Position numbers and translations under genes: made by a program. Under the pieces are notes generated by a model. It ran no database searches. It saw only the letters and a list, made by a program, of their open reading frames with translations, and was not told the DNA's origin. 64,000 nucleotides of DNA, taken from Armillaria gallica (lineage: Eukaryota; Basidiomycota; Agaricomycetes; Agaricales; Physalacriaceae). Positions 1 to 11,691 of the stretch are shown in pieces. The first letter of the stretch is position 1. Each line of letters opens with the position of its first letter. Location of the stretch: contig JBANDB010000010.1 of the NCBI GenBank assembly GCA_037576215.1, positions 186,001-250,000 on the forward strand, given 5' to 3'.

Positions 1-9
1 CACAAATAA

Positions 10-935
10 GTACCCCCACTCTCGGATGAATTTCTGGAGCTCCTTCTTGACGAGGCTGGAATTTTCGACGACCAAGTCCCTTCGGATGTTACTTCAAGAA
101 TCCGTTCTTTGTTCGACACAAGATCGAACGCGAAGACGATGTTGGGTAGATCATCCACTACAGCATCGTCTCACACATGCTCAACGCCCTTGATAGTACC
201 CTCTCGTGATTTTCGCTCATTCGACTATGTGGATTTCATCACTACCGACAATGAGCGGCGAGACATAAAGGCAGTTTCTGTCCAGGCGAGGCACCCTCGA
301 GTACTATATCACTACAGCAGCGAGGTCAGGACGGCATTATCCAGTAGTCCGAGCGACAGACTTCATCAGCAGTACGTTTATAAACCAAGTGGACTTCATC
401 CTTTTAATGTAATTCACAGCTATTGTTCTACGTGGATCATCCCGAGGCGTCGCACTGTGTATCCTTATGAGACTTTGCAGTCGGATTCATCGATTGATAC
501 TCCGTGCTTTCTCCTCTATAGTTCCTCTGTGACCATTACACGGGAAATCCATCATAGAAACTATGCTCAAGTCTGGCGCGGCACCCTCCGGTAGTAGTCA
601 AGATGCACTCGCGGCGGCATTTCGATGTGATGAAGAACGAGCTCAAGGCCTACGAGTGTATCTATCGTCATCAGCTATACGATATCACTCCTGGCACGTT
701 TGCCATGCCCGATCAGTCTTGGGGAGCTATCATCTTGGCCGACGGTGGAGAGTGTCCGGAATGCTTTATGGACGAGAATTGGAAGGGCGCGGGGTTGCGT
801 CCGGATGGGTTGTACGTATCGGCGCATCCATTATGAGACTTCTCGAGTCTACACTCCTGCTCTACACCCTGTTTGGAACTTGACAGTTTCGCGCGCAATT
901 TTGATTCTTTTGCAGAAGGGTGGCGCGCGCGATGT
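10..935 (+). pseudogene. Decayed copy of the kinase-like gene found at 13.1-15.1 kb
   Basis: This stretch reads as a broken relative of the intact gene at 13124-15056. The frame is open from position 10 and starts with an N-terminal block (DEFLELLLDEAGIFDDQVPS) that parallels AFLEQMGIIDDLVPS in the intact gene. Later blocks match too: PRVLYHYSSEV against PRVLYRYATEL, and SVTITREIHHRNYAQVWRGT against SVTISREIHQGNYARVWRGT. Just after WRGTL about 22 bp is missing compared with the intact copy, which shifts the frame. Homology resumes in another frame near 603 (FDVMKNELKAYECIYRHQLY). The exon carrying the catalytic-loop equivalent is absent. The tail near 880-935 matches only the last bases of the intact gene. 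It may also extend left of the window. No functional product is expected. Confidence 0.75.
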
Positions 936-1106
936 GTTTGGTTTGTACCCTAGAACAGAAAATAGTAATTTACAAATCCTTGCGGTCAACGTGCTGATGT
1001 CAGCCTCCAGTTCAACTGTCACCATCATGGATGAAAAAGCTAAAAGTGAGCCAGATCGCGATTTTCGTTGGTATGAGTACTAAGGGGAGTTTACACAGTT
1101 AAAAGG

Positions 1107-1403
1107 ATGATAGAGCAAATCCAAATCCTTCCTGATGAACTTAGCAAGGCTCTTAGGGAGGTGGATTCAGATCTCAAGGAGAAGCTCGATGTGGAGCTCG
1201 CAGCTTTCGAGAAGAACATTGATATACAACTTGCAGCTCTCAGGAAGAACATCGACATAGAGCTCACGACTGCCAGGGAGAAGCAGTATATGGAACTTGC
1301 AGCCATCCGGAAAGATATCCGGGAAATCAGAGAAGAGCTTGCCGGGGTCAGGGTGGGCATACAAAATTGCTTCGTCATGTATTCAGAACACGAACTCGCG
1401 TGA
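1107..1403 (+). CDS. Small hypothetical coiled-coil protein with 11-residue repeats
   Basis: A 98-codon open frame begins MIEQIQILPDELSKALREVD and consists almost entirely of heptad/hendecad-like charged helix. Between about 1186 and 1318 the DNA is four imperfect copies of a 33-bp unit. These encode 11-residue repeats of the type LAAxxKNIDIE (VELAAFEKNID, IQLAALRKNID, IELTTAREKQY, MELAAIRKDIR). I recognise no named family. It could be a terminal exon of a longer gene, because no clear promoter was found and the decayed kinase-like copy lies just upstream. Whether it is expressed is uncertain; the repeat-encoded coiled coil itself is plain in the sequence. Confidence 0.4.
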   Translation: MIEQIQILPDELSKALREVDSDLKEKLDVELAAFEKNIDIQLAALRKNIDIELTTAREKQYMELAAIRKDIREIREELAGVRVGIQNCFVMYSEHELA

Positions 1404-3280
1404 TAACATCTGTCGGTGTCTCTTGATTGGAATGGCACGAGCAAGGATCCTCAGCATCACTGGGGATCAGTACGAAGACTGGTGTGCCCATGACCAAACT
1501 TTGTCGAGTGACGAGATATTTGGGTTTGCGCAGCAGACCTTTGATGGTGGGCTTACCCGTCCATCGATCGGGTGCATCGAGGCATCCCTGGTCAGTAGCT
1601 TGCACTGACAGATCACCATAAAGAACCGACTCCGGAGATCCTCGTTGCAGTCAATAAGACTGACCCAGCGCATCGTCTTTTGATGCAGAATATCTATTGG
1701 TGCGTTTTTCCTATAGCTTAAATAAAGTTTGGTGCAGTTGATAATGAATATTAGGGTGCGTCAAAATTGCACTTCAAAGTTCGCGCACGATTTTGAAGCC
1801 GATTATGTAGTCGACATTGTCGCCATGCCACCACCAGAGCAGCTATTCGCTGGTCCAAAGCCCCATGCTGATCGACCCCCTCGCCGTTGGTATTGAATTG
1901 TGAGTATTCAACATTGAATGAATATCCAGGTAAAACGGCGAGGCTGCGGTACAGCAAAAACCTCGGAGTCAAGGCATTTGGGACACTCCGTTCCTTTACC
2001 CCCTTTCTCATTTCCCACCTTTCTACGAATGGAAAACCTCCTCACCGCATCTCAAGCGTCTCAAACGCGTCAACAAGCGGAGGAGATTGAAAAGCACCGA
2101 CGTAAAATCCATAAATTGAGGCGCAAAGCAAAAACCTCTGATCCAACGTGAGTTATTGTTGCTCACCTTCTCTTCCACTCATGTTTCTGGTTAAGATAGA
2201 TGTGCTGACTGCTGCTAGGCTGACTGGGGACCAGCTTCAGAGCATGTTTCCTATGCTTCCCACTATTGGATGCCATCATATAAACGCATCCAATGAGATA
2301 CCAAGTAGACGTATGTGCGATGGTTCATCGAGAGCGCCGTTGATGATTGCTGTCAGCTGAGAGGACAAAGACACAGCCTCTGATCCCGGCCACGTGGGTA
2401 TAGAGATCGATCTGCCGATAGATCTACAACCCCCTCGTCATCAGTGATCAAGTTTGCCTCGATGTACTTTCCACGGAAACAAGTCTTCACGTCCACCATC
2501 AGGCCTCATACGACTCAATCGTTGACAGATAGTACGGGATTCTCAGGCCTTGTGGCTCCGCAGCGCTTCCAAGGTTCCACCTCGCAAGCCTATCCCTCCG
2601 ATCGTGTTTCCCTAGCTATGAAACACACGAGGCGGAACACAAGAGAACATGCCTAAATTTTAGCATAAATATACTGCACCATGACACGGTATGATTGATG
2701 ACTCGGCGGTCTATGAAAAATCTTGATCCGATCTCTGACTGACAAGCTATAGTCTTAAACGGATGGACAATGGTGCCGCCAAAAAAGATCTAGGTTTCCG
2801 ACTTTGAATTTATGCTAGGGCTCAGGTCCAGGGACCAGGGTAAAGTCGACTTGGGAACGATTCACCATGATTTTCTAGTAAGTCAGACTGCGACAGACCG
2901 GCAATGATTGTATCTACCGAATTTTTTCAACAATGGTTTTGTTGTTGAATGGCGCCGTGAGTCCTCATGAACGAAAATCACCTCCTGGAATTCACAAGTA
3001 TCCTCCACTTCCTGCGAGTATGAGTATCTGCATCAGTCACTGTAAACGTTGATTGATCTTGGAAGTGCCATCATCCGCATTGCACGGTGGGTACTTGACT
3101 AAAGTCCGTATTGTTCCTTCTAGATACGGTCGAATTGAAATACTCTAGTAACCCAAAGAAGGATGGACCGAGTCATCGTCACTGCGTACGGTCCCGGGAC
3201 ATCCATCGTATATAAAGAAACCGTAAAGGCCTCGGCTGGTATTCATTCCAATCGTTTCATCCACTTCTACATCCTGTGCA
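1404..3280. other. Gene-poor stretch, no supported gene
   Basis: Only short open frames occur here and none has recognisable domains. A short plus-strand piece near 2029-2151 (MENLLTASQASQTRQQAEEI...) looks like a charged helix but has no start or splice support. It is probably remnant or non-coding DNA between the decayed gene on the left and the TATA-driven gene at 3281. Confidence 0.5.
3209..3217 (+). promoter_or_regulatory. TATA box of the gene at 3281
   Basis: TATATAAAG lies 64 bp upstream of the ATG at 3281. A pyrimidine-rich stretch with a CATCC-type start-site context follows. The spacing suits a fungal core promoter with a short 5' leader and supports the view that the downstream frame is transcribed. 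Confidence 0.6.
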
Positions 3281-3908
3281 ATGTCGTCTAGGAAAAAGCA
3301 TTCGAATCGGAAACAGCAAACCTGTCCAAGTCATCCGACAGATGTCTCCTCGGAGCCGCAGACATCCACGGGCAAGGCTATGCGTGTGGTGGGGGTCCTC
3401 GTTGACGATACAAGCAGTGTCTTCATGAATACAACCACCAACGCACCTTTAAAGGACATTATCAAACAAACAGAAGAGAGGCTTGCAATGACGCTTCAAA
3501 ATTCATTCCATTTTGATAAGCCTCCGAAAATAAATTTCTGTCAGATAGGTCCAGGTCAGTGCATGATTTGTACCTAGCTTAGAAGATGGCTGACTTGAAT
3601 GATTTAGTTATTTCTAGCTCGAGGGAGAGGGACATCGGAAATAACCTCCTTCACCGTGTTGCTGACGTCGACTTACCTGTGCCAACGGCTTACGCTACTT
3701 TTATTCCCGACGTGGATGAAGAAATCACAAACAAGCTGAAAAAAGACAGCAGACGCTACGATGTATCGTCTTCAGGAATGTGAATACCTCAGTTAGGGAG
3801 GTTGCCGCTGCTATAGCGCACGGTGATAGGAGGGTCGCAGTCGTCAAGGTGGAACTCCAGGAGGTGCAAGATACATTGGCTGATGTACGCGCACTCATTC
3901 AATCCTGA
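3281..3908 (+). CDS. Hypothetical protein, uncertain splice model
   Basis: The ATG at 3281 follows a good TATA box. Exon 1 encodes a basic, Ser-rich N-terminus (MSSRKKHSNRKQQ) followed by MRVVGVLVDDTSSVFMNTTT. A GT..AG intron of about 60 nt is likely near 3559-3616, leading into SRERDIGNNLLHRVADVDLP...TYATFIPDVDEEITNKL. That frame stops at 3781-3783. The next frame encodes an apparent coiled-coil end (REVAAAIAHGDRRVAVVKVE...LADVRALIQS) up to about 3908. No intron of convincing size joins these two parts. Either a 30-nt intron (3754-3793) gives a different, shorter end, or there is a real frameshift. I recognise no family. Product and model are both uncertain. Confidence 0.4.
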
Positions 3909-5639
3909 TATATAAAAGTCGAATTCGGGCGCCGGATCGTCGACTTCGGAACAGGATATAGAATGGGAGTGGTCGTAGGATGTGTCCCCAAAACTGATAC
4001 TGCGAAAATCACCGGTTTCGTCTTTCGTGACGTTACACGGTTCGAGGTCATGATGCAATATACTGTTCGAATGAATGCTTTGACGTCCCTGATGACCTTC
4101 CTAAGCATATAATGAGAACACAGGGAAAGAGATACGATAGGCAAGATATGCAATTGGTTTGGGTGGCAACCTGGCATTCTCTCAATAGAAATATCTGCTC
4201 TCTAGAGTCTCCGCCATTGACTACGCTGATTGGTGCCCAATACCTATCGAGTATGACAAACATAGTACGTTGGAGTGATGCCGTATAGCTTATGGCGATA
4301 GTGATGTTCGTAATCCTTAAGCTCGCTCTTTATCACACCGAAATTTCAAATGACGTCGCGAATCTGAGAGTCGCCGCCACTTTGGATTTAACGTGAGATG
4401 GTTACAGAAGCAGATTATGCAGGTAACATAGAGAAGACAGGAAGCTCTCATAAAGATACACCGCGCGAGGAGCCGGAGACGCCCCAGGATAGAACAAAAG
4501 CGGGCAATCATGGTCAGAAAGGATTGACTTCGAATTAATGCATGAACACATGCTTGAGTTCATCCTCAAGACTTGTACAGAATGGTCTGAGCAAAAGTGC
4601 TCTATCAGACCAGGTCAAGGCGATCAGTGCTTCGAAAAGTGCATAAAAGCAATAGAGGGTCAATCAAAAGCCATGTAGCTGAGCCAGCGAGTCCGTGACA
4701 TCCGGGAAGAGTGAACTCGTAGGACCCGCCTGAATGTTGATCCTTGTAGAAGCCATATGCTATTGTCACACAGATGGTAATGCCGCGAGGTAGCAAAGCT
4801 TGATCTCCAGTTCCATGTGTCACTTGTGAGCGAATGGGATAGCATACTGAGTTGGCAAATGGATGAAGGCGCATCTTGCGCAGTCGGAATAGCAGAAACG
4901 CCAGTGGAAAATTTTCCGAAAGACTCTTGGCTTAGAAGTTAGGCCAGGATTTTCCGAGCCATATCCAAGGACAATTGATTTCAATGTTACGTTGGGCTGT
5001 TAGTCCATACTTACTTTAGCAGCCATGGACTTGACACCCTCTTGAGCTACAAGTTCGTACACCCACCGGCGTTGAAGCTTGTCGGCGTACGGCCATCCCT
5101 ACGCTGCACAGTATCATCATGACATCGCCTTTGCCTCGCTGCTCGAACAGTGAGCTAACTTTCGTATAAAATAACGATGGAAAGGACTTGACTGAAAAAG
5201 CTGAAAAACGTCTGGTTGGAAGTGGGAGGAGTCTGGGATGAAATCCTTATTTGGCAAAAGGGTTCCTTCGTCTCGCCATTAATTGATCATCGTCAGTGGA
5301 TAACACCTGATAGCGTGTGAGAATACATTGTTGGGAATAGATGTCGGCGGGCACAAAGAACGTGACGGATATGGCTCGAACGAACGTATATTCGTGGACA
5401 GATACGTAGGTGGTGATGGTACGAAGAAGAAGCGGTAATGATCGGTGCGAAAATCAAAAAAGGATGCGGTAGTCTTCATTCAATTAGCATATCCGTCACT
5501 ACAGTTCGTGGCGAAAAATGACCTTTCTTGCCAGAGAGAACTTTGCCCAAACTTCGCATCTGTAAAATGCTGATCATCCACGACGTCCCAAAAATACAAT
5601 TGACCTCTGAATCATACATGACATGTCACATCCCTAAAT
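3909..5639. other. Gene-poor stretch, no supported gene
   Basis: No frame here shows a recognised domain or a good start with splice sites. One minus-strand piece at about 5016-5105 reads GWPYADKLQRRWVYELVAQE GVKSMAAK and is followed by a consensus GTAAGT donor. It may be an orphan exon; see the findings. The rest looks non-coding. Confidence 0.45.
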
Positions 5640-8600
5640 CTAATGCATATTCTGCAAAGCTTCAAGCACCTTCCGTGTATCCTTCTCCGGCAGCTCCAAA
5701 TCACCACTAAATATCTTCCTAATACTCTCCGGGTCTGATGTAAGTAGCAGTTCCAAAAAGTCTCCATCCACGAAACCATACGACGCCTCATCAACGGGTC
5801 GGGGTCTCGTATTCTTCGGAGCACGATAACGCGCGTGGCTGATGCCCCCTACACCCGAGATCATCTGCCCCATATCCACCTGGAGGTTCCTCAGGTGTGT
5901 CGCAAGCCGTTCGTCGCTTACGTCGACGATGACCCCAATACGTCCGGAGCTGGTGCAGAATAAGTGCGTTGGTTCTAAAGCCTGCGTATTGTCGTCCTTG
6001 GGGATGATGGAACCTAGCCATCTATCATCAGCCTATTGGCTAACAAGTGAGAGGCTTCAATTTACCTCGTAGGAACTTGGATACAAGGTCACCAATATGA
6101 TAGAACCCGTCGCGTTTGAGGACCGGTCGAGCATGTATTGTGTCCAACGAGAACGAGAACAGGTTGAACGCGTCCTAAAATGAAAGATCCTCAACTGGCA
6201 TTGGCCCAGGAAAGAGAATACCTACACTAGCGCCAATAATTCCCTTCCCTTCGCACGTCTCGACAGCTAATGGCCATAGCGGTTCATAATCCCTCGCAAT
6301 AATGTCCAAGCGCGACCCGGGTCCTGGCGAAATCTGGAGCAGAGAGACGGACTGTATGCAGTCGCATGCTACAAGGCAATCCTCTCCCCGTGCTACCACG
6401 TTGGCTACAATGTAGTTGTGGTTCCAGACAGACAATTTCGATAAGGAGAAAGCAGAAGGCTCCGATTCGTTCTGTGTGATCGTTAAACGATACAATGATA
6501 CCTAGCATCGAACTTGTAAGGAAGGAGAAACTGCGCGAAAAAGAGGAGCAACATACAGAAGAGTTGACCGCGGCAGCTATAAGACCACCTGTGGTCGTCG
6601 TTAGCGAATACGGGCACCCGTTTATCTCGGCCGATGTAACGGGAGAAAGCGTCGCGTCTGGACCAGATTTACTTGCCTCGAGGACAATCAATCTCCCTCG
6701 CGTGGGCTCCTTTTCTCCAGGTTCGTAGACATATGCTCCGAGGCAGAAGAATGTCCTCAACTCGCCATTTACTTCCATACTTTGTGTCGTCATCGAGACT
6801 ACTGTCTCATTATCTTTGGCGGAGAATTCACTTATAACTGACCAGACTTTAGCAGCACAAAAGGTCGAGAAGTGTAGGGTTTACCTTTAAAAGTTGTCTC
6901 ATCCAGCAGTTTGAAGAGGCTGCGTGTTGAGTCTGCATTGCCAATTCGAAAAGGCTCTGTGCGAGTGCAGACGACACCGAAACATCTGAGGGCCGGGACG
7001 TGCGAGATTTTTATAGGATTGTCAAGACCAAGAGGTATCTGCAACAGCCCGCATCAATATCCAGGTGGAGAAGCACCGAACAAGCACCGACCGATTGTAT
7101 ATGCAGCTTATCAAGGTCTTTGACTCTACCGATAGCTAATCCGTTCGCATTGGCCAGAATGAGTGTCGATGGATAATCGTCAGAATTCAGTAAAGCGGCC
7201 GCGGAAATATCCTGCGATAAATGTATCAGTCTCCTATTGAAATCTCCGTCGACGAGAGAAACAAACCCGAAGGATGATATGGGAATACTGCAGTCGTCCC
7301 TTCGGGCATGAAATGACCATCGTTTTATCAGCAACCGCCAGTACCGCGCGCGTCCCATCTCCGATTTTATTAGGGGAGAGCTCTACCGGGCCGCTCCCTA
7401 ACGCCACGAGCTTCATCTCCGTAAACTGATTCCCCGACCACACAAACGACACCACAGTCCCATTGGCCAGACCAGCCAGAAGGTACGGCTTGTAGTTATC
7501 CCCGTTTTTCTCTGTCGTGCCAAAATTATAAAAGAGAATGGATCGGACGGTTGCAGGGAGTTGAGGAGTTTCGTATTGGAAAGTGAATCCTGATGGTGCG
7601 ATGTTGTATATCTTGATCTGGTTGGTGTGCCAGAATGCAACGGCTACCTGAATGGAGAAGTACTTGGATTCGTTCATAGGGATGCAAGAAACACATGATA
7701 TCTCCGTTGGTAGCCAGGGCGGATAGGTGTCGGGGCCATGCCTAGGTTTGTGTTGTCAGTTCATGAGTAAGTGGCACTGACAGTTGAGACTGACTTCGGT
7801 TGCGGAGGGATTGCATTCTGAGCAAAATACAGCTTGCTTTGTCTAATGTGTGAAAGCGGTGGTTAATCAAGGTCAAGAAAACTCGATATACACACTTACA
7901 CGACCTGCACCAATCTTTTGTTGTCGACCTTGAGCGTAAGTAACTGACCTGCTGCAAGTGCCAATAGAACCTGGCTGGCATTCACACTAGCAGCGACGAC
8001 CTCAACACCACCTGTCGGTTTCCAATGATCTATTTGTATGAATCTGTCGAGTAGGAAAACGCCGCGTGGCGTAACTTGCACGATCATTGACGAGCTATTG
8101 TAAGACGATGTGCCGACCGCTCTTGCTGTTATATTATAAACGCAAAGCGTAGGGGCGTCAGTAACGAAGCCGTTCAAGGCAGAATTCTCCAGGACGAGTG
8201 TCGAAAAAGAATTGAACCTTAAGAAATGAGTCTCTTCCAGAGTCGAAACAACTATTCCAGTATGCAACGTGTCCTTGTATTCATCTCGAATAGGCCAGAT
8301 TTTGACCACATTCGCGAGACCAGGGATGGATGCGAGTTCCTGGAAATCCACTCCTGTTCTGACGACATTGATTGAGCCCGTATTTTGACCACCGGAACAT
8401 GTTACCACTTGGCGCTGCGCAAAAAATGAGACACAAAGAGTGAGCTATGAAGGAGTACTGACATGACCGCCGTCGTAAAGGTCCACCAGGACCGCATCCA
8501 AGATAGGCGCGATGTTTTTGAAGGAGGAAAGTAATTCGAGGTAGGACCCTTCGGTCCTGATCACCTTCCCTTTCTCTTTAGGCAGCTCATCGCCGGTGGA

Positions 8601-10083
8601 TTTTTGCTTCCCTTTGCTAGAGGTGACAAGCCCAGACGTAGATATCGTCGGGATATCGCGGGGGATATTTATAGAGGATGATGACACTGGTGTGTTATGG
8701 ATTTTAAGAAGCTGGGAGTCGCCTTTGAAAGACCCCAAGTAGACAACCTGGTTGGCGATGTATGTAAGTGTCCTTGGAGATGAGGTCTAAAGAGCGGCTT
8801 AGTACGGGTTGACTATTGTGTAGCGTCGCCAGAACTGTACCTCTCCGAGAGGGATGAGAACAAGACCGTGCTCATCGAATGTTGCCAAGGATAGTAAACA
8901 TAGACGTCCGAAGGAGTCGCCGACTAAAAATTTGAGTGCATCGTCTCCGACTGAGGAGACCCTAAAGCTCATATTAGCATACGGACATCCCCCGTCCAAG
9001 CGAAAGAATGCCTACGCAGTGACAGCACCAAAAGGCCACAAAACCGAACCCTTCGCTTGCCTAATCCTCTCCTGCCTTTCTTTATCCTTTGCTAGGGCTT
9101 CCTTCACTTGAGTTTCGTCCCCACTCTGCTTCATAGCGGCTGACTTTCGCCTCTTCTGTTCAACCTTCTTTTGGGCTAGTACGTTGTTCAACGCATAAAA
9201 GATAATCTTTCTTCCACCAACTACGAGAATTCCATCATTGAAATCGGCGCCATCAGGAGTTGAGACAGAAATTAGTTGTGGAATCTCGTCTTCGGGATAA
9301 GGAAATGCGTCTGAAGAGATGACAGTCTGGTGCAATACGACAGATGGGTCTTCAGATAGATCAGGGATGCCATCCCAGTCGGTCCCGGTCAGGTCCCGTG
9401 CCAGGAGCTGAAGCCGATTGTGATTATCCATATGAAGTATCGCCAGCGCGAATCCCTCGTCGGGTAAGGAGAGAAGTGCGATGCTGAGAATATTGTTTTC
9501 AGGTATTCTGGTTCAAAGTGAGCCAAAAATCACAAGAAAAACAGGTTTAATTACGTACGAAACATCGACGTCCTTGACATAGACCCCATTCTCGAGCGTC
9601 AAAACCTTGAGCTTCCCTTGATAGCAGCTGACAACTGCTAACTGACCCGACGGGTCGACAAGGATATCGGTGAAGAACTCGGCTGGTCTAAGGCTCGGAC
9701 TCCGCTCGGATAGTGACAGTTGCTTATCCAGCTTCAGATTTTTCTCCCTCTCGGAGAACGATAAGAACAGTAATTCTGGTTCCGGCTGGTCAAGCAAGAC
9801 CACAACATTTGACCGAGCCGACTCCTACGAAGAATCTCAACAGAAGGGATGAAACTTCAAATGTAGAACGCACAGTTATCGGTACCTCCTTCACTGACAA
9901 AACCTTGCCCCAGATCTGGAGCGTACAAGCATGCTTCAATCCCGTGCTCTCAATGGTATGGACTTCGATAGCATTAAGCTTGGCGACGACAAGATGCTCA
10001 GCAGTGGATGAAAGACGACATTTGCAGGAAGAAACGACGGCCGATGGTTGATGGAAAGTCGACACGATTCTTGTCGGGCTCAT
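5640..10083 (-). CDS. DDB1: DDB1, UV-damaged DNA-binding protein / CUL4 adaptor
   Basis: DDB1 is the scaffold of CUL4 ubiquitin ligases. It carries three beta-propellers and recruits WD40 substrate receptors for DNA repair and replication control in the nucleus. The reading runs from MSPTRIVSTFHQPSAVVSS at 10083 to LEKDTRKVLEALQNMH-type C-terminal residues with stop at 5640-5642. Family-typical segments occur in order: AVVSCYQGKLKVLTLENGVY, FLVGDSFGRLCLLSL, VTCSGGQNTGSINVVRTGVD, GRLIVLEASKSGPD, INGCPYSLTTTTGGLIAAAVNSSV (split here by family comparison) and the terminal FVDGDFLELLL. The gene is broken by many short introns. Two look exceptionally short, about 31 nt near 9827-9857 and 33 nt near 9012-9044. 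Both restore the frame and have GT..AG ends. The start is 167 bp from the divergent SET gene. Exact exon borders in the middle were not all resolved. Confidence 0.92.
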
Positions 10084-10250
10084 CGTCGCCTCCGTTCAGC
10101 TTGGAAGCCTTCGACGGACCGGCACGATCATCGTCGCCTGACAAATGTCTATGACGTACACCACACGTGAGGCGAACGCGTCGCTCGGGGAACTCGGCGC
10201 GCCCGTCTTTCTTGCTTCCATCATGGGCAGTGGATGAACCTGGTCTTGTC
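10084..10250. promoter_or_regulatory. Divergent promoter between DDB1 and the SET gene
   Basis: Only 167 bp separate the two start codons, so both leaders and both core promoters must lie in this interval, unless transcripts overlap. No clear TATA box is visible. The shared control is inferred from spacing only. Confidence 0.6.
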
Positions 10251-11615
10251 ATGGCAAGAGCAAAAAAATACCGCCCACCGAAACCTCCTAGTGTCACAAA
10301 GAATACCATGCCTGGCGTGGCGAGGACCCGGGGTTACAAGTACTGGTTTTTCTGGTCTCTTGTAACTCTTTTCGCCGCCATATTCGTTGCTCTCATACAT
10401 GATGTCTTTTTCAACCAAAGAAAAAGCAATTCTCTATTCGAGGTAGTTGATCTACCTGGGAAGGGTAAAGGTGTAGTTGCCGCACGGGATATCCAGGTAT
10501 GTCTCAAGACATCTTTGATCAAAGGATTGATTATTTAACGTCCACAGCGCGGTGAACTAGTGATTCGGGAGAAGCCCTTGTTCATCGTCCCCTACTCCAG
10601 TCTGTATCTCCTTCCTCCACCCTGGGTGGTTTTAGTATCTGATGATCATATTCACTGTCAGCTTCTGATTCGCCTACTACTCTAATTTCGCGTCATGTTC
10701 AGTCGTTGAACGACGTAGACTACCATGCATTTTTCAATCTCTCATACGTCAACTTTCCTAAAAACATAGATCCTGAGACACATCGGGACGAGGTTGCATT
10801 AGCTATATTCCAAACCAATGCTGTTGCAGCGGGAGAAGGTGTCGGTATATTCCCCCGCATGGCAAGACTGAACCATGGATGCTCCAGCGCGTTCAATGCC
10901 GTCTATTCTTGGCGTCAAGCAGAAGGCGAAATTGCTGTTCATGCTTTGCAAAATATTTCAAGAAGCCAGGTTTGTAACAAGTTCTGTCGCTTACTAGTGG
11001 TCATTTTCATTCATATATCACCCACGTAGGAGCTTTTAACGACGTATACAGATACCAAGCGACCCAGGAAAAGACGAAGGTACGCCTTCAAAGCTCCAAG
11101 TTGCTACTGTAACAGAGCTAAGTCCTCACTAGGGAGTTTCTCTCAAAACACTACGGGTTTCACTGCGCGTGTTCGGTCTGCTCCCTCCCTCCCTCTCAAT
11201 CCCGAGCGTCAGACGAGCGTCTGAACTCAATCTCCGAATTATACAACCTATTTTCAACATGGGGGACGCACAGCATCAGCGGCACAGAAGCGATCAACGT
11301 CGTTCGGCGCATTTGGACCTTGACAGATGAAGAAGGGTATTTTAGCGAACGCGGACAATTGTTTGCTGATGCTGCCTTGGTGTCGCTGTCTCACTCTGAG
11401 TAAGTCAATAGCTGATTTCCCGGGGCAGAAGACTTAACCATTTTTATCGTAGTGCATCCGCTGCACTTGCATGGGCTAAAGTTGCTGCTGAATGGTACGG
11501 GTACGAACTGGGACAAGATTCTGAACAGGTGGCTAACATAATGGCCATAATTGCGAGGCCTGAAGCGCACCACGCATGGGGAACAAGGGAACACCTGATA
11601 GTCGGAGGGCCATGA
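10251..11615 (+). CDS. SET-domain protein with N-terminal membrane anchor
   Basis: Six exons fit in frame: 10251-10496, 10548-10634, 10703-10969, 11030-11079, 11133-11399 and 11453-11615, giving 359 aa. A basic N-terminus precedes one membrane segment (residues ~27-47, YWFFWSLVTLFAAIFVALIH). The SET domain follows, opening with VVDLPGKGKGVVAARDIQRG. The core motif is RMARLNHGCSSAFNAVYSWR (NHxC type). GEIAVHALQNISRSQELLTTY comes next, and the post-SET cysteines are in FHCACSVC. SET proteins of this layout (SMYD/SET5-like) are usually lysine methyltransferases. The substrate cannot be told from the sequence. The membrane anchor is unusual for a chromatin enzyme. It shares a divergent promoter with DDB1 and converges with the She9 gene downstream (77 bp). 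Confidence 0.85.
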
Positions 11616-11691
11616 TGGAAATCGATTATCCTCCACTGCTTTGTAACATGTACATTTATTTTCAAACAATATGATGGTATTGCTAGATGCA

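Noticed and set aside
9012..9045. Very short intron of 12-17 nt near GTCACTGCGTAG in DDB1
   Set aside because: A 33-nt GT..AG intron starting slightly upstream gives the same clean frame and a more believable size.
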